DNA of 58,560 nucleotides from an uncultured Bacteroidales bacterium (GTDB lineage Bacteria; Bacteroidota; Bacteroidia; Bacteroidales; P3). A model generated the notes under the pieces. That model ran no database searches. It was not told the origin of the DNA and was given only the letters and a program-made list of their open reading frames with translations. Shown here piece by piece: positions 49,578 through 58,519 of this stretch (position 1 is the first letter of the stretch; each line of letters begins with the position of its first letter). The DNA lies in contig CAMVMF010000013.1 of the NCBI GenBank assembly GCA_947168515.1, positions 1 to 58,560 on the forward strand. The letters run 5' to 3'. The translations under genes were made by a program, and so were the position numbers.

Positions 49578-52385
49578 TCAGAAGGGTAGGAAACCTACTC
49601 CTATGTTCAATAGAAATACGTTGGCCATCCATAGGTCGGCATTGAGCTGCCGGACAGGGTTGTTCTCGGCTTTGCGCAGCCTTTCTTCGTAGGTGGCATC
49701 GAAGTCGAGATCGGGGTCATAGGAGAAAGGATTGGCGGCAGTCAGATGGAAACGGATTCCGATATTGAACAGCACTTTGTTGCGGATGATATAGTTGCGG
49801 CCTGTCTCCAGGATGATACCAAAGCGGTAATAGGTACTGTCTAAAGCGTTCCGGCGGTATGCTTCGGCTTGTGGCACGATGTTGATGTGGCTGAGTGAAG
49901 CTCCGGCGCCCCAGTAGGTACCTAGGGGTGCTGTGCTGATGTCGGTATACCAACGGTGGGTGAGGTCGGCACCCAAGATGGTGGTGTTGTAGAGGGGTGC
50001 AAAACCATCCGGCATATATCTGCCTGTAGGCAAGTATCCGTTTTTGATGTAGAAGAGGGTTTTGTTGTAGTCGAGATTGAGCGAGAGGGTGTTGTGCTTT
50101 GCCACGGTCCATTCGAGGTTGAGCGAAGGCCGCAGGTCGATTATGGCACCGGGGCGGTCAAAAATATGGTTCAAGACGGGGAAGCCCATGTTTAGATTGG
50201 CACTCACGGCCAGTCGGCGCCCCAGAAAACCAGGGGTACGGTTAGGCTTTAGGGCCATGTTGTAGGTGGTGTAGATGTCGTTGGTCACCAGGTCGCGGCT
50301 GTCGGCATAATCGTGGTGGTTGGTTTGGTCGGCCAGTACGCGTCCCCGGCGGGTGTCGATGAGCATGTTGCGCGTGGCGGTAATCTCGCGGTTGGAGGCA
50401 ATCGAATAGGCTATCATCGGCAGGACGGGAGGAATGGCAATGCCTAACAACAACGAGAAGGGTGTGAGTTTGCGCGGTGTGTATTCGCTGTTGACCACGG
50501 TGTTGAGCGTTAGTTTATCGGTGCCATAGCGTGCATTGATGTCGTCCATCTGTGGCTGTGTGGAAAGCCTCAGGGGCACGAGACCTTTGTTCTGCCAAAA
50601 TTCGTTGGCCCACTCGTTGATGGCGACAAAGTCGTTGTAAAAGGTGTCGCTGGTGCTATTATGCATGGCGGGGTCCGAGAAGTCCACCACCTTCAGGTGG
50701 GCGGCTTCGGCGGCTTGGTGCACTTCGTCGATGAGGATTTTTTCCATGCGGTCGCTCTTGCGGTATTTGATGTCGGGGCTTTCTTTTTTGTTCTCGATTA
50801 CCAGGTATTGCGGAGCGTAATGCAGGGTGGACAGGGCTTTCAGGTCGGTGCTGTCTGCCGGCTCTTTGTTGTCAAGGCAGTAGTCCATGAATTGGCGGAA
50901 TCTGTCGTCCTGTTGCAGAAAGTCGGTGAAAGCGAAACGGTTCAGGTTCGCGCTGTTGGACTGTTGCTTCTTTTGGCGGATGCGGGCGTACTTCTGATTG
51001 GCCGAAGGTTGCTCTTTCTCCACAGCGTCGGGGTTGTATGCCGTGTCGAAAGTGGCCGAGAAGAAGTTGCGCGAAAGATGGTGTTTGTCGCGCAGGGTCT
51101 CCATCATGTCACGACCCATGTCAAGCAGCTGTGTGTCGTTGGGCATCAGCAGATGGGTCTTCCAAATCTCGCGCATGGCTACCAGGGTGGCTTCCTCTTC
51201 GGTCAGCTTGCGGAAGAGGTAGTATAGCTGTTGTATCTCGCCCTCATAGTCGTTGTAGTCGCCCACAATCTCGTTGGTGTGGCGGTAGCTCTTGACCATG
51301 GCTATGCCATAGAGGGCCTGGGCCTTGGCCTTGAGCAGGAATATGTTGCCGGGCAGTTGCTGCTCCATGACATAGCTGTCGTAGAAGGCGCGGGTGTAGT
51401 CGTTGTAGATGAGGCACTGACGGATGCATTCGAAGCGTGCCAACAAGCGTATGTGGGCAAACTCGCTGGGCGTGGTTACCACATACCGACTGCCCCCTTG
51501 GTGGTGCGATAGGATCTCGCCTGTGCGGGCGCGGCGTTTTTTGATATTGGGGTGGGTGCTGTGCGAATCGTCATAGTCGTCACGCGAGGTGATGTCGGCC
51601 ACTTTTGCCAGATAGTAGTGGCGGGGAATCTTGAAATAAGGTGAGTCGAAATAGAGCGTGTCGAAGGGCACTTCGTCGAAGGGCAGCATGGCATATTGCA
51701 GCACGTCGAACACCCCGTCGGAGACGCGTTTGTCGTAGGGGCTGTTGATATAGAAAAGGGTGAGGCCGAGGCTGTCGGCTTCGTTCTCCATCTCGTGGGA
51801 GCGGTTGTGGTAGATGAGGAAGTTGGCCATGCGGGAGGCCTCGTCGTCGGCTGTCTTCGCGCGGCGGGTTATCATCTCCATGTTGTGCTTACGGTAGTAG
51901 TGGATGATTTCGTGGCTCAGGATATAGGCCAGTTGCGACTCATTCTCGGCCTGCGCCACCAAACCGGTGGTGACGAATATCATTCCCTGGCCTGTGGCAA
52001 AAGCATTTACGGCGGGCGACTTGACGGTGTAGAACCTCAATTCGCTTCTCAGTTGGGGATAATCTTTCAGCAGCGTGTCGACCATGTGCTCCAGCATACG
52101 GGTGATGGGGTCGCCGTAGAGGATGCGCCCGTTGCTCATCAGGCGGCTGATGTTGTAGGAGACCTCCAGCACGCGGTCGCGGTTGGTGAGTTTGCCGTCG
52201 TTGTAGTCGCGCACACGCTGTTTGTCCTCGCTGTATATCTCGGCCAGGCTCTTGCGCAGGTCGGCCGGAATCTCCCCCTCCGACTTCAAACCAGTGAAAT
52301 TATCCAAGCTGTAGGTCCGCTGGGCCCACCCCGTGGTGGCCATGCCCAGCAGCAGCAACAATGCAATACCTCTAGAAAGTGACAT
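49578..52385 (-). CDS. secreted M48-family metalloprotease with long C-terminal region
   Basis: 935 residues. Signal peptide (ends TTGWAQ) is followed by an M48 peptidase domain with zinc motif 'LSHEIIHYYRKHNMEM' (HExxH) and the third ligand in 'HEMENEADSLGL'. A helical middle region of about 350 residues follows. The last 200 residues look like outer-membrane strands ('LRPSLNLEWTVAKHNTLSLN', 'YRFGIILETGRNYIIRNKVL' and a terminal 'ANVFLLNIGVGFLPF' ending in Phe). If right, it is a protease tethered to an outer-membrane barrel, unusual for M48 (BepA/LoiP are soluble). Its first bases overlap the 3' end of the upstream gene by 14, so the two are co-expressed. Confidence 0.82.
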   Translation of the reverse strand: MSLSRGIALLLLLGMATTGWAQRTYSLDNFTGLKSEGEIPADLRKSLAEIYSEDKQRVRDYNDGKLTNRDRVLEVSYNISRLMSNGRILYGDPITRMLEHMVDTLLKDYPQLRSELRFYTVKSPAVNAFATGQGMIFVTTGLVAQAENESQLAYILSHEIIHYYRKHNMEMITRRAKTADDEASRMANFLIYHNRSHEMENEADSLGLTLFYINSPYDKRVSDGVFDVLQYAMLPFDEVPFDTLYFDSPYFKIPRHYYLAKVADITSRDDYDDSHSTHPNIKKRRARTGEILSHHQGGSRYVVTTPSEFAHIRLLARFECIRQCLIYNDYTRAFYDSYVMEQQLPGNIFLLKAKAQALYGIAMVKSYRHTNEIVGDYNDYEGEIQQLYYLFRKLTEEEATLVAMREIWKTHLLMPNDTQLLDMGRDMMETLRDKHHLSRNFFSATFDTAYNPDAVEKEQPSANQKYARIRQKKQQSNSANLNRFAFTDFLQQDDRFRQFMDYCLDNKEPADSTDLKALSTLHYAPQYLVIENKKESPDIKYRKSDRMEKILIDEVHQAAEAAHLKVVDFSDPAMHNSTSDTFYNDFVAINEWANEFWQNKGLVPLRLSTQPQMDDINARYGTDKLTLNTVVNSEYTPRKLTPFSLLLGIAIPPVLPMIAYSIASNREITATRNMLIDTRRGRVLADQTNHHDYADSRDLVTNDIYTTYNMALKPNRTPGFLGRRLAVSANLNMGFPVLNHIFDRPGAIIDLRPSLNLEWTVAKHNTLSLNLDYNKTLFYIKNGYLPTGRYMPDGFAPLYNTTILGADLTHRWYTDISTAPLGTYWGAGASLSHINIVPQAEAYRRNALDSTYYRFGIILETGRNYIIRNKVLFNIGIRFHLTAANPFSYDPDLDFDATYEERLRKAENNPVRQLNADLWMANVFLLNIGVGFLPF

Positions 52386-53865
52386 AGATTAAACCAGTTT
52401 TCTTCTTAATGATTCCAAATGATATATATTTATCTTCCGACAAGGGCTTCCATACATCTACCAGGGTGGCTTTGTTTGCCAGCTCATACACTTTCTTTGC
52501 TACCTTGCCATCCTTGCTGATGCCATAGATGCAGGTGGTGTGCTTCTGTGTCTGCGGCTTGGCGGATTTGGCGCCTTGGGCAATATCGTAGGTTTGGGGT
52601 GCCTTGGCGGATTCGGTAAGGAAAACGTACACGTCGTCGCCTTGGGCGCGGATGGGTGCGTCCAGATAGCAGGAATAGTCGTTGGCCTGTCCGGTCATTT
52701 CGTGGCAGACGGAGCGGAACGGCTTGTGCCAGACAATCTTGCCATTGGTGTCCACGGCAAAGGCCAGTGCGCCCATCGTGAAATAGTCGTGTTGGTCGGG
52801 ATTTCTGGTGGAGTGGGTGGTAACCTTCCATTCGCGTTGCAGCAGCATGCTGCCGCCAAAAGAGGTGGCGGTCCGTCCGCCGATGACCAGGTTGTCCACC
52901 ATGCCCACGGAGTTCTCCTTCTTGGTGCTCTGGTTGCCGAACACATTCAGCTCGTCGCTGGTGAAGTCTGCCACGTCGGTTTTCACCTCGTTGGTGGCCA
53001 GGTCGATGGCCACGCCCACCATCTTGTCGAAGCAATCGGTGTTCTTGAACGATTTGGGGGTGCGGATAAAGCCGGCTGCCACGGCCTTGTTGCCCAGGAT
53101 GTTTAGCAGCCGCAGGCGGAACACTTCGCCCACCGAGGCCTTGGCAGTGATGTGCCGATCGTCGTTCACATCCAATATGACCACATCCATTTGGGTGGCC
53201 CCGCTCGTTTTGTTATAGTTGCTGCCGAAGACGTATACCACGCCGTCGTCGTTCACCATCACGTCGCTGAACATATAGGTTTCATATTGTTTCTCCCAGA
53301 GTACCTCAAATTTCTCATCGAGGAGGAGCTGCCTTGGCGAGGTCTCCTTGGAGGAGGAGTTGCCAACAAGGCCTGCCATAGCATAGAAAAGCCCGTTGTC
53401 GGACTTGGCGGGACCACGGTATAGCTCTTGGTCGAAATTGGGCAGGCTCTCTATCAGAAAGGCGTTGCTTTCTATGGTCATGCTCGCCAGGTCCACTACG
53501 GCACGGTAGACCCTTGCCGGAGATAAGTTAGCGTACAGCAGGTACACTTTCCCATCCACCATATTGGCGGCCATCAACTCAACCATACGGGTGTCCGGTA
53601 TGCTCACCTGTCGCAGGATATTGAGGTTGCTGTCGGCTACCACCACTTGCAGTGCCTTGGGAATGATGGCACCGAGAATGGTGCGCGTGTCGTAGGTGAC
53701 GAGGACAATCTCGTTACCGTTGGCAGACACTATCTGGCTTTCGTGCGCCATATAATAGTCAAGGCCTTTGTTCATAGTGCCCATTCGGAGAGAGGGCATC
53801 TGAGGCTGTGCCATGGCAACGACGACCATGACTAAGTAAAGTGATAATAGGGCTATTTTTTTCAT
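52372..53865 (-). CDS. secreted protein of unknown function, 497 aa
   Basis: Signal peptide of about 19 residues (ends AMAQP), then a long series of beta-strand-rich segments with alternating hydrophobic residues ('EIVLVTYDTRTILGAII', 'GKVYLLYANLSPARVYRAVV', 'VYVFGSNYNKTSG'). It is likely a beta-propeller or similar, in the periplasm or at the surface. It resembles uncharacterised Bacteroidota families such as DUF6770, but I cannot confirm this. Translation overlaps the M48 protease gene by 14 bases, so it is probably its partner or folding substrate. Confidence 0.65.
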   Translation of the reverse strand: MKKIALLSLYLVMVVVAMAQPQMPSLRMGTMNKGLDYYMAHESQIVSANGNEIVLVTYDTRTILGAIIPKALQVVVADSNLNILRQVSIPDTRMVELMAANMVDGKVYLLYANLSPARVYRAVVDLASMTIESNAFLIESLPNFDQELYRGPAKSDNGLFYAMAGLVGNSSSKETSPRQLLLDEKFEVLWEKQYETYMFSDVMVNDDGVVYVFGSNYNKTSGATQMDVVILDVNDDRHITAKASVGEVFRLRLLNILGNKAVAAGFIRTPKSFKNTDCFDKMVGVAIDLATNEVKTDVADFTSDELNVFGNQSTKKENSVGMVDNLVIGGRTATSFGGSMLLQREWKVTTHSTRNPDQHDYFTMGALAFAVDTNGKIVWHKPFRSVCHEMTGQANDYSCYLDAPIRAQGDDVYVFLTESAKAPQTYDIAQGAKSAKPQTQKHTTCIYGISKDGKVAKKVYELANKATLVDVWKPLSEDKYISFGIIKKKTGLIYVTF

Positions 53866-53988
53866 TTTATATGAGTTTTAAAAGAAAAATGTTTTATGTA
53901 TTGTTTTGTATATCTTGTACCTATAGGCTACCTCTATTGATCGACAATTAAAGAACCCATTAACTTTTGAACCAGTTAATAATCAAAT

Positions 53989-54145
53989 GACTATCCGCGT
54001 TGCACCGAAGAAGCCTCGGAGAGGCTTAATCTCAATAACCCCATACAAGAAAATCTCCGATTTTCGCAGTGTGGGGATTGGAATCAACCCCATAAGTGCG
54101 TCTCGGAGAGACGCGATTTCATATTTCGGACGATAGCGGATAATC
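53989..54145 (+). repeat. R1 multi-hairpin element, copy D (157 bp, short form)
   Basis: Same length as copy A and nearly identical in sequence, with hairpin 3 perfect here (GCGTCTC GGA GAGACGC). It lies in the 350-base gap between the 497-aa secreted-protein gene and the beta-barrel gene at 54216. A TTTTTAAATGTTCCC motif follows at about 54189-54203. Confidence 0.88.
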
Positions 54146-54215
54146 TTTATAATCAATATTTGCTATCTTTTAATTTTGTTTTTTTCGTGTTTTTAAATGT
54201 TCCCTATAACAATGG

Positions 54216-54890
54216 CTAGAAGCTGAGGCCTATGCCGACCTGCAGCGACGGGGTGGTCATCTTCTTTGTCAAAGCTACTATCCCATCCCCGGCCCAATAT
54301 CCATCTCTTTCTATCCAGTTGCGCATAACGGGTATGCCGCCTTGCAGGCGGGCAGAAGCAAAGAAAGCTTCGCTGAAGTAGTACCGTGCCAAGGCCATGA
54401 GCCCCAAGGTATAACGGTTAGAGAATATGGCCGTGGGACGGTCGCCAGCAAGCTCCAACATGGCTCCTAGGGAGACGGTTAGCTTGTCGCTGAAACGGTA
54501 GCCGACATAGTAGGCTCCCATGATGTTCCAGCAGATGTCCTGGCCAACGATAGTGGTGTCAAATCTGTCAAAAGAGGCCGAATACTTCAGCTGGCTGCGA
54601 CTGATGGACATCATCCAGCCCGTAAACCAGGGCTCGTTAAAGTTCTCGCACCATAAGTCCAGCGAGAACGTGGGACCCAACACCCCCTGCCGCAGTTTGT
54701 CGGGTGTTATCTCTTTGAAATAACCGTTCTGGTCAGTCGTCTTGAAAGTCCTGCCAACGGCATAGCTTGTGCCGGCATTAATGCCGATACCCCATTTGTG
54801 GTTGACGGATGTGGACACACGGTTCAGCACCTGAGAGAATGCATTTCCGCCCCATAGGGCAAGAATGACTAGTAAAAGCGTTCGTTTCAT
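54216..54890 (-). CDS. outer-membrane beta-barrel protein, unknown
   Basis: 224 residues, signal peptide (ends NAFSQ), barrel strands such as 'HKWGIGINAGTSYAVGRTF', 'YYVGYRFSDKLTVSLGAML', 'YTLGLMALARYYFSEAFFAS' and the terminal 'SLQVGIGLSF' ending in Phe. Small barrel of about eight strands. The R1 element and 3'-flank motif lie downstream. Function unknown. Confidence 0.72.
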   Translation of the reverse strand: MKRTLLLVILALWGGNAFSQVLNRVSTSVNHKWGIGINAGTSYAVGRTFKTTDQNGYFKEITPDKLRQGVLGPTFSLDLWCENFNEPWFTGWMMSISRSQLKYSASFDRFDTTIVGQDICWNIMGAYYVGYRFSDKLTVSLGAMLELAGDRPTAIFSNRYTLGLMALARYYFSEAFFASARLQGGIPVMRNWIERDGYWAGDGIVALTKKMTTPSLQVGIGLSF

Positions 54891-55032
54891 TGAAACAGCA
54901 TGTTTGTGTTAATAAGGTTATTCGATTGATTAGTATTTCTATCCTAAGCTATTTTAATATGTCTTTCCCGACCATTCTCTTTCGGTTTGGAAAGAAAATG
55001 GCCGGGGAAGATTCATATTGCTCTGAGCGTGA

Positions 55033-56040
55033 CTAGTCCTCCTGCAGCTTGTTGTTGGAACCAAGCACGTTGATAATCTTATGGATATACATCTTCTTCA
55101 TGCTCTCGCGGGCCGGTTTCAGATACTGGCGCGGGTCGAAATGGTCGGGATGCTCTGCCATGTGTTTGCGGATGGCGGCGGTCATGGCCAGACGGCTGTC
55201 GCTGTCGATGTTAATCTTGCACACGGCACTCTTGGCGGCCTTGCGCAGCTGCTCCTCGGGAATACCCACGGCGGCCTTCAGGGCGCCACCGTTGGCGTTG
55301 ATGGTGTCCACCTCGTCCTGTGGCACCGAGCTGGACCCGTGCAGCACGATGGGGAAGCCGGGCAGTTTCTTCTCGACAGCCTCCAGCACGTCGAAAGCAA
55401 GGGGAGGAGGCACCAGGCGGCCCGTCTGCGGGTCGACGGTGCACTGCTCGGGTTTGAACTTGTAGGCACCGTGGCTGGTACCGATGCTGATGGCCAGGGA
55501 GTCGCAGCCCGTGCGGGAAGCAAAGTCAATCACCTCTTCGGGCTTGGTGTAGTGGCTCTCTTCGGCGGACACTTCGTCCTCTACGCCGGCCAGCACGCCC
55601 AGCTCGCACTCTACCGTTACGTCGTACTTGTGGGCATACTCCACCACCTGACGCGAAATACGGATGTTCTCCTCATAGGGCAGTGCGCTGCCGTCGTACA
55701 TCACGCTGCTGAAACCCATGTCGATGCAGCTCTTGCAGGTCTCAAAACTGTCGCCGTGGTCGAGGTGCAGCACAATCTCGGGGTGTTTGCAACCCAACTC
55801 CTTGGCATACTCCACAGCTCCTTCGGCCATATAGCGCAGCAGGGTGGGGTTGGCGTATTCGCGGGCCCCTTTGGACACCTGCAGGATGACGGGACTCTTG
55901 GTCTCCACAGCAGCCATAATAATGGCCTGCATCTGCTCCATATTGTTAAAGTTGAAAGCGGGGATGGCATAGCCGCCGTCCACTGCCTTGGCGAACATCG
56001 CGCGGGTGTTCACCAGTCCGAGTTTCTTGTAATCTACCAT
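55033..56040 (-). CDS. fbaA: fructose-bisphosphate aldolase, class II
   Basis: 335 residues. Zinc and substrate motifs: 'VLHLDHGDSFETCKSCIDMG', 'SVMYDGSALPYEENIR', 'VECELGVLAGVEDEVSAEES' with the catalytic region, and 'VLHGSSSVPQDEVDTINANG'. It splits fructose-1,6-bisphosphate in glycolysis and works in reverse in gluconeogenesis. Slightly longer than the Bacillus FbaA type, as usual in Bacteroidota. Single-gene unit. Confidence 0.95.
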   Translation of the reverse strand: MVDYKKLGLVNTRAMFAKAVDGGYAIPAFNFNNMEQMQAIIMAAVETKSPVILQVSKGAREYANPTLLRYMAEGAVEYAKELGCKHPEIVLHLDHGDSFETCKSCIDMGFSSVMYDGSALPYEENIRISRQVVEYAHKYDVTVECELGVLAGVEDEVSAEESHYTKPEEVIDFASRTGCDSLAISIGTSHGAYKFKPEQCTVDPQTGRLVPPPLAFDVLEAVEKKLPGFPIVLHGSSSVPQDEVDTINANGGALKAAVGIPEEQLRKAAKSAVCKINIDSDSRLAMTAAIRKHMAEHPDHFDPRQYLKPARESMKKMYIHKIINVLGSNNKLQED

Positions 56041-56343
56041 AGTCTTCGTTTTTTATTTTGATTGGATATACTATTCATTTTTCGTGTAAGGAGAAAAACG
56101 CTCCATTCAATCTGCAAAAATACAAATATTTTTTCGATAACCATGTAAAAAAACGTCCCTCCGATTGTTTTTTTTAATAATGATATATTCCTTAATAATG
56201 GTACATACTTAATAATAAAATAGTTGCATAACAAGAGCCACTGGAGTAGGCCTTCAGAGGCGCAGCGGAGAAAACAACCCTCCGCGGCTCCTTTGCTGCC
56301 CAACCCGCCAGCCGCCACCCCGAAAACGGCAGACAAATAACTA
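56041..56343. other. upstream region of fbaA, no gene seen
   Basis: About 300 bases with runs of A/T and a short GC-rich block around 56260-56330. No Bacteroidota promoter match of high quality and no gene was found. Confidence 0.45.
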
Positions 56344-56370
56344 AGGCGCACCTCGGAAAAAAGTGCGCCT
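56344..56370 (-). terminator. hairpin after the small gene at 56377
   Basis: AGGCGCAC / GTGCGCCT stem with an 11-base A-rich loop, six bases beyond the stop of the minus-strand small gene. Likely its terminator. Confidence 0.55.
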
Positions 56371-56376
56371 CCCACC

Positions 56377-56574
56377 TTAGGGCGAGATTTTCAGCGGTGG
56401 CTCTGCATTATCCATTGCCACCACCCCTGTCAAGCGATTCAGTACGGCACCCAATGAGGTCGGCACACCCTGAAGGTCCACAGTATTCCTGAAAAGGTTG
56501 ACAAACTGCATGTCTTTCCCCAGTTGCCTTGCTACAGCTGCTACAGTGCTACAGTTTGAATGTGGGTATTCCAT
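56377..56574 (-). CDS. small protein, 65 aa, unknown
   Basis: A plausible short gene: 'STVAAVARQLGKDMQFVNLF' then 'TVDLQGVPTSLGAVLNRLTG' and a short C-terminus. The pattern (VAAVARQLGKD..FVNLFRNT) looks like the small helical proteins found in Bacteroidales, but I cannot place it. A terminator-like hairpin directly after it supports expression. No clear promoter. It may be a remnant of a longer protein. Confidence 0.4.
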   Translation of the reverse strand: MEYPHSNCSTVAAVARQLGKDMQFVNLFRNTVDLQGVPTSLGAVLNRLTGVVAMDNAEPPLKISP

Positions 56575-56704
56575 TTTCTTATGTTTTTTTAACTTTTTGC
56601 GTATTGCTTTGAATGTTAATTTGGTACGTTGCTTTATGGTGGGGAGTTGTGTAAAATAAACGTTTCAAAATGTAATTTATACTTGCTATATGGAAAGTTT
56701 TGTG

Positions 56705-56712
56705 TACTTTTG
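56705..56712 (+). promoter_or_regulatory. -7 element TACTTTTG of the membrane/XRE operon
   Basis: Perfect TAnnTTTG, 38 bases before the ATG at 56751. Confidence 0.65.
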
Positions 56713-56750
56713 CAGCGTCAATTTGATTAAACATTTTAATTTTAAAAGTC

Positions 56751-57245
56751 ATGAAAACTTCAAAATTGTTATTGCCCTATGGGTTTAAATGTGCAGGGCT
56801 GTGGATTCTGGCCGTTGCCGTTGTGTTGCTTTTGGTTTATTCCATCGTTCCAGATGGTATGTTATGCAGCAGTTGGAACGATTTCCGCGCGTTGTTCGGA
56901 TTGGAGCGGATTCGAGTGGAGAATTTCCCTTTTACTGGCGGTTTTTCTGCCGACAGTGATTTGGTGAATTCTTTTATTTGGGTGCTGTTTGTTGTGGGGG
57001 GCGTGTTTATCGGTTTCTCACGCAATAGGAGTGAGGATGAATTTATTGAGCATCTGCGCTATGAGTCGCTTATCTTGTCGCTTTACTTTAACTGTATTCT
57101 ACTGGTGGCGGCCATCGTGTTTGTGTGGGGATTGTCGTTTGTTTCGGTGATGATGTTCAATATGTTCACCACCTTGTATTTCTTTATCATCTGCTTTTAC
57201 GTCAGGTTGTTCATCAATAAACGCTCTCTTGGAAATGAAGAATAG
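56751..57245 (+). CDS. multi-pass membrane protein paired with an XRE regulator
   Basis: 164 residues with four hydrophobic helices (starting 'LWILAVAVVLLLVYSIV', then 'FIWVLFVVGGVFIGFSRN', 'LYFNCILLVAAIVFVWGLSF' and 'MMFNMFTTLYFFIICFYVRL') and a short basic loop in the middle (RNRSEDEF). No enzyme motif. It overlaps the start of the XRE gene by 11 bases, a pairing widely seen between small membrane proteins and Cro-like regulators (the regulator may be tuned by the membrane protein). Function unknown. Confidence 0.75.
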   Translation: MKTSKLLLPYGFKCAGLWILAVAVVLLLVYSIVPDGMLCSSWNDFRALFGLERIRVENFPFTGGFSADSDLVNSFIWVLFVVGGVFIGFSRNRSEDEFIEHLRYESLILSLYFNCILLVAAIVFVWGLSFVSVMMFNMFTTLYFFIICFYVRLFINKRSLGNEE

Positions 57246-57435
57246 GTTGAAAGTGGCCCGTGCGGAGATGAATATCACGCAGGGTGAGTTGGCCGAGAGG
57301 ATAGGGGTGACCCGTCAGGCGGTCAATTCGATAGAATTGGGCAAGTATGTGCCTTCTACGGTGCTGGCATTGAAGATGGCCAAGCTTTTTAGAAAGAGTG
57401 TGGAGGAACTTTTCATGCTTGAGGAGGACGATTGA
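57235..57435 (+). CDS. XRE-family small transcriptional regulator
   Basis: 66 residues, nearly all a Cro/C1 helix-turn-helix ('MKNRLKVARAEMNITQGELA' then 'ERIGVTRQAVNSIELGKYVP' with the recognition helix). The start is the ATG at 57235 inside the end of the membrane-protein gene. The alternative TTG six bases before is less likely. This YozG-like group represses its own operon in other bacteria. It is followed 20 bases later by a secreted-protein gene. Confidence 0.9.
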   Translation: MKNRLKVARAEMNITQGELAERIGVTRQAVNSIELGKYVPSTVLALKMAKLFRKSVEELFMLEEDD

Positions 57436-57455
57436 TTAACTACAAATGGATTAAT

Positions 57456-57974
57456 ATGAAGAAAGGAATCGTTTTAGCCACATGGGTTGTACTTGTGGTA
57501 TGCGGATTGAACAGGGCCGCAGCACAGAATGGATTGTATATGGTTAAGAATGCAGAAAGGCTTGCCTCGGAGAGGCTGGCAGAGCAGATGGCTTCGTCGG
57601 CTTCGGTGACTTCGGAGGAGAACGAGCATAACGGTTTGAGTCCGGAAAACACCGAGGTGGCGAATGTGGAGTTGGGGGATGTGCTGGCGACGTATCTTAT
57701 GGAGAATATTCCTTCGACGGAACTGACTGCTGCGATGGGTGTGCCTCAACGGGTGGAGATTACCGACAAGGAAATCGTGTTTACCACCGAAGGCGGCGAC
57801 ACGGTGCGGGTGTTTAACGTGATGATGACTGAGGCCATACCTTCACAATCGGATGGTCGTTGGGTGCTCAACTGTGAAAATGGTGAACAGATGGTTCTCT
57901 ACTGGCGGAAAGACTGCGGGTTTGTGATGGATGTGCCAGGAATCAGGCGTTTGGAACTGGCGAAGATTCGATAG
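57456..57974 (+). CDS. secreted protein of unknown function, 172 aa
   Basis: Start is the Met at 57456 ('MKKGIVLATWVVLVVCGL'), a clear signal peptide ending AAAQN. The mature part has an acidic linker rich in Ser/Glu and a C-terminal beta-rich half ('VEITDKEIVFTTEGGDTVRV', 'WVLNCENGEQMVLYWRKDCG'). No family recognised. Last gene of the XRE operon, followed by a strong terminator. Confidence 0.7.
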   Translation: MKKGIVLATWVVLVVCGLNRAAAQNGLYMVKNAERLASERLAEQMASSASVTSEENEHNGLSPENTEVANVELGDVLATYLMENIPSTELTAAMGVPQRVEITDKEIVFTTEGGDTVRVFNVMMTEAIPSQSDGRWVLNCENGEQMVLYWRKDCGFVMDVPGIRRLELAKIR

Positions 57975-57994
57975 CCGGGGATTGCGTCAATAAA

Positions 57995-58022
57995 AAAAGG
58001 CTGCCGTGTGGGCAGCCTTTCT
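57995..58022 (+). terminator. terminator of the XRE operon
   Basis: GGCTGCC / GGCAGCC stem with five-base loop between an A run and a T-rich run. Confidence 0.88.
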
Positions 58023-58044
58023 TTATGTAGAGTGGGATAGACGC

Positions 58045-58152
58045 TTATTTGCGTTCCCCTTTAGCGGCATTGTAGAAGATTTTGAATGCGCCGGAGTTAC
58101 GGAGCTCCTGTTTGATGTCGCTTATGAGACCCATCTTGGTGTCTTTATCGGT
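58045..58152 (-). pseudogene. ExbD/TolR-family C-terminal remnant
   Basis: The minus strand reads 'VLDTDKDTKMGLISDIKQEL', then 'RNSGAFKIFYNAAKGERK' and a stop. This is the conserved periplasmic end of ExbD (tDk..kyG.i.DI..ELR....KI.Y). The membrane helix and the rest of the gene are absent upstream, where the sequence becomes unrelated at about 58152-58200. It is the left-over tail of an exbD, lost by deletion. It sits beyond the terminator of the XRE operon. Confidence 0.6.
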
Positions 58153-58519
58153 GTCGAGAACACACTTTTGAAAATTCGTAGAAGGTTCGATGGAGGTTCG
58201 CCGTTTGTTCGCTCTCTTTGACGAAACATTACTGAATTTCAGGCATTTCTATTTTAGGGCTACGGAGAAAAAGACCTAATGGGCGAAGAAATCAGTAGGT
58301 TACATCTTACTTCCTGAAATACTGCTATTTACGATACGTATAACTAATAACCACCCACCTTATGTGATCTGTAGTTACACTTTTTTTGAAGAAAATTACT
58401 TTCAAACTTTAGTAATGAAACTTTTTTTACTGTTTATGTAGTTTTTTTGCGTTTTATTACGTTTTTATAATGATTGCATAAATGCCGTTTTGCAGTTAAA
58501 AAAAAGAATAGTTCGTAAC
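58153..58519. other. AT-rich intergenic region before a gene start
   Basis: An imperfect inverted repeat ATTTCAGG / CCTGAAAT lies at about 58235 and 58312, some 70 bases apart, and the region becomes very T-rich from 58380. No gene or perfect TAnnTTTG promoter was seen. TAGTTTTTTTGC at about 58440 is a weak promoter candidate for the next gene. Confidence 0.4.
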
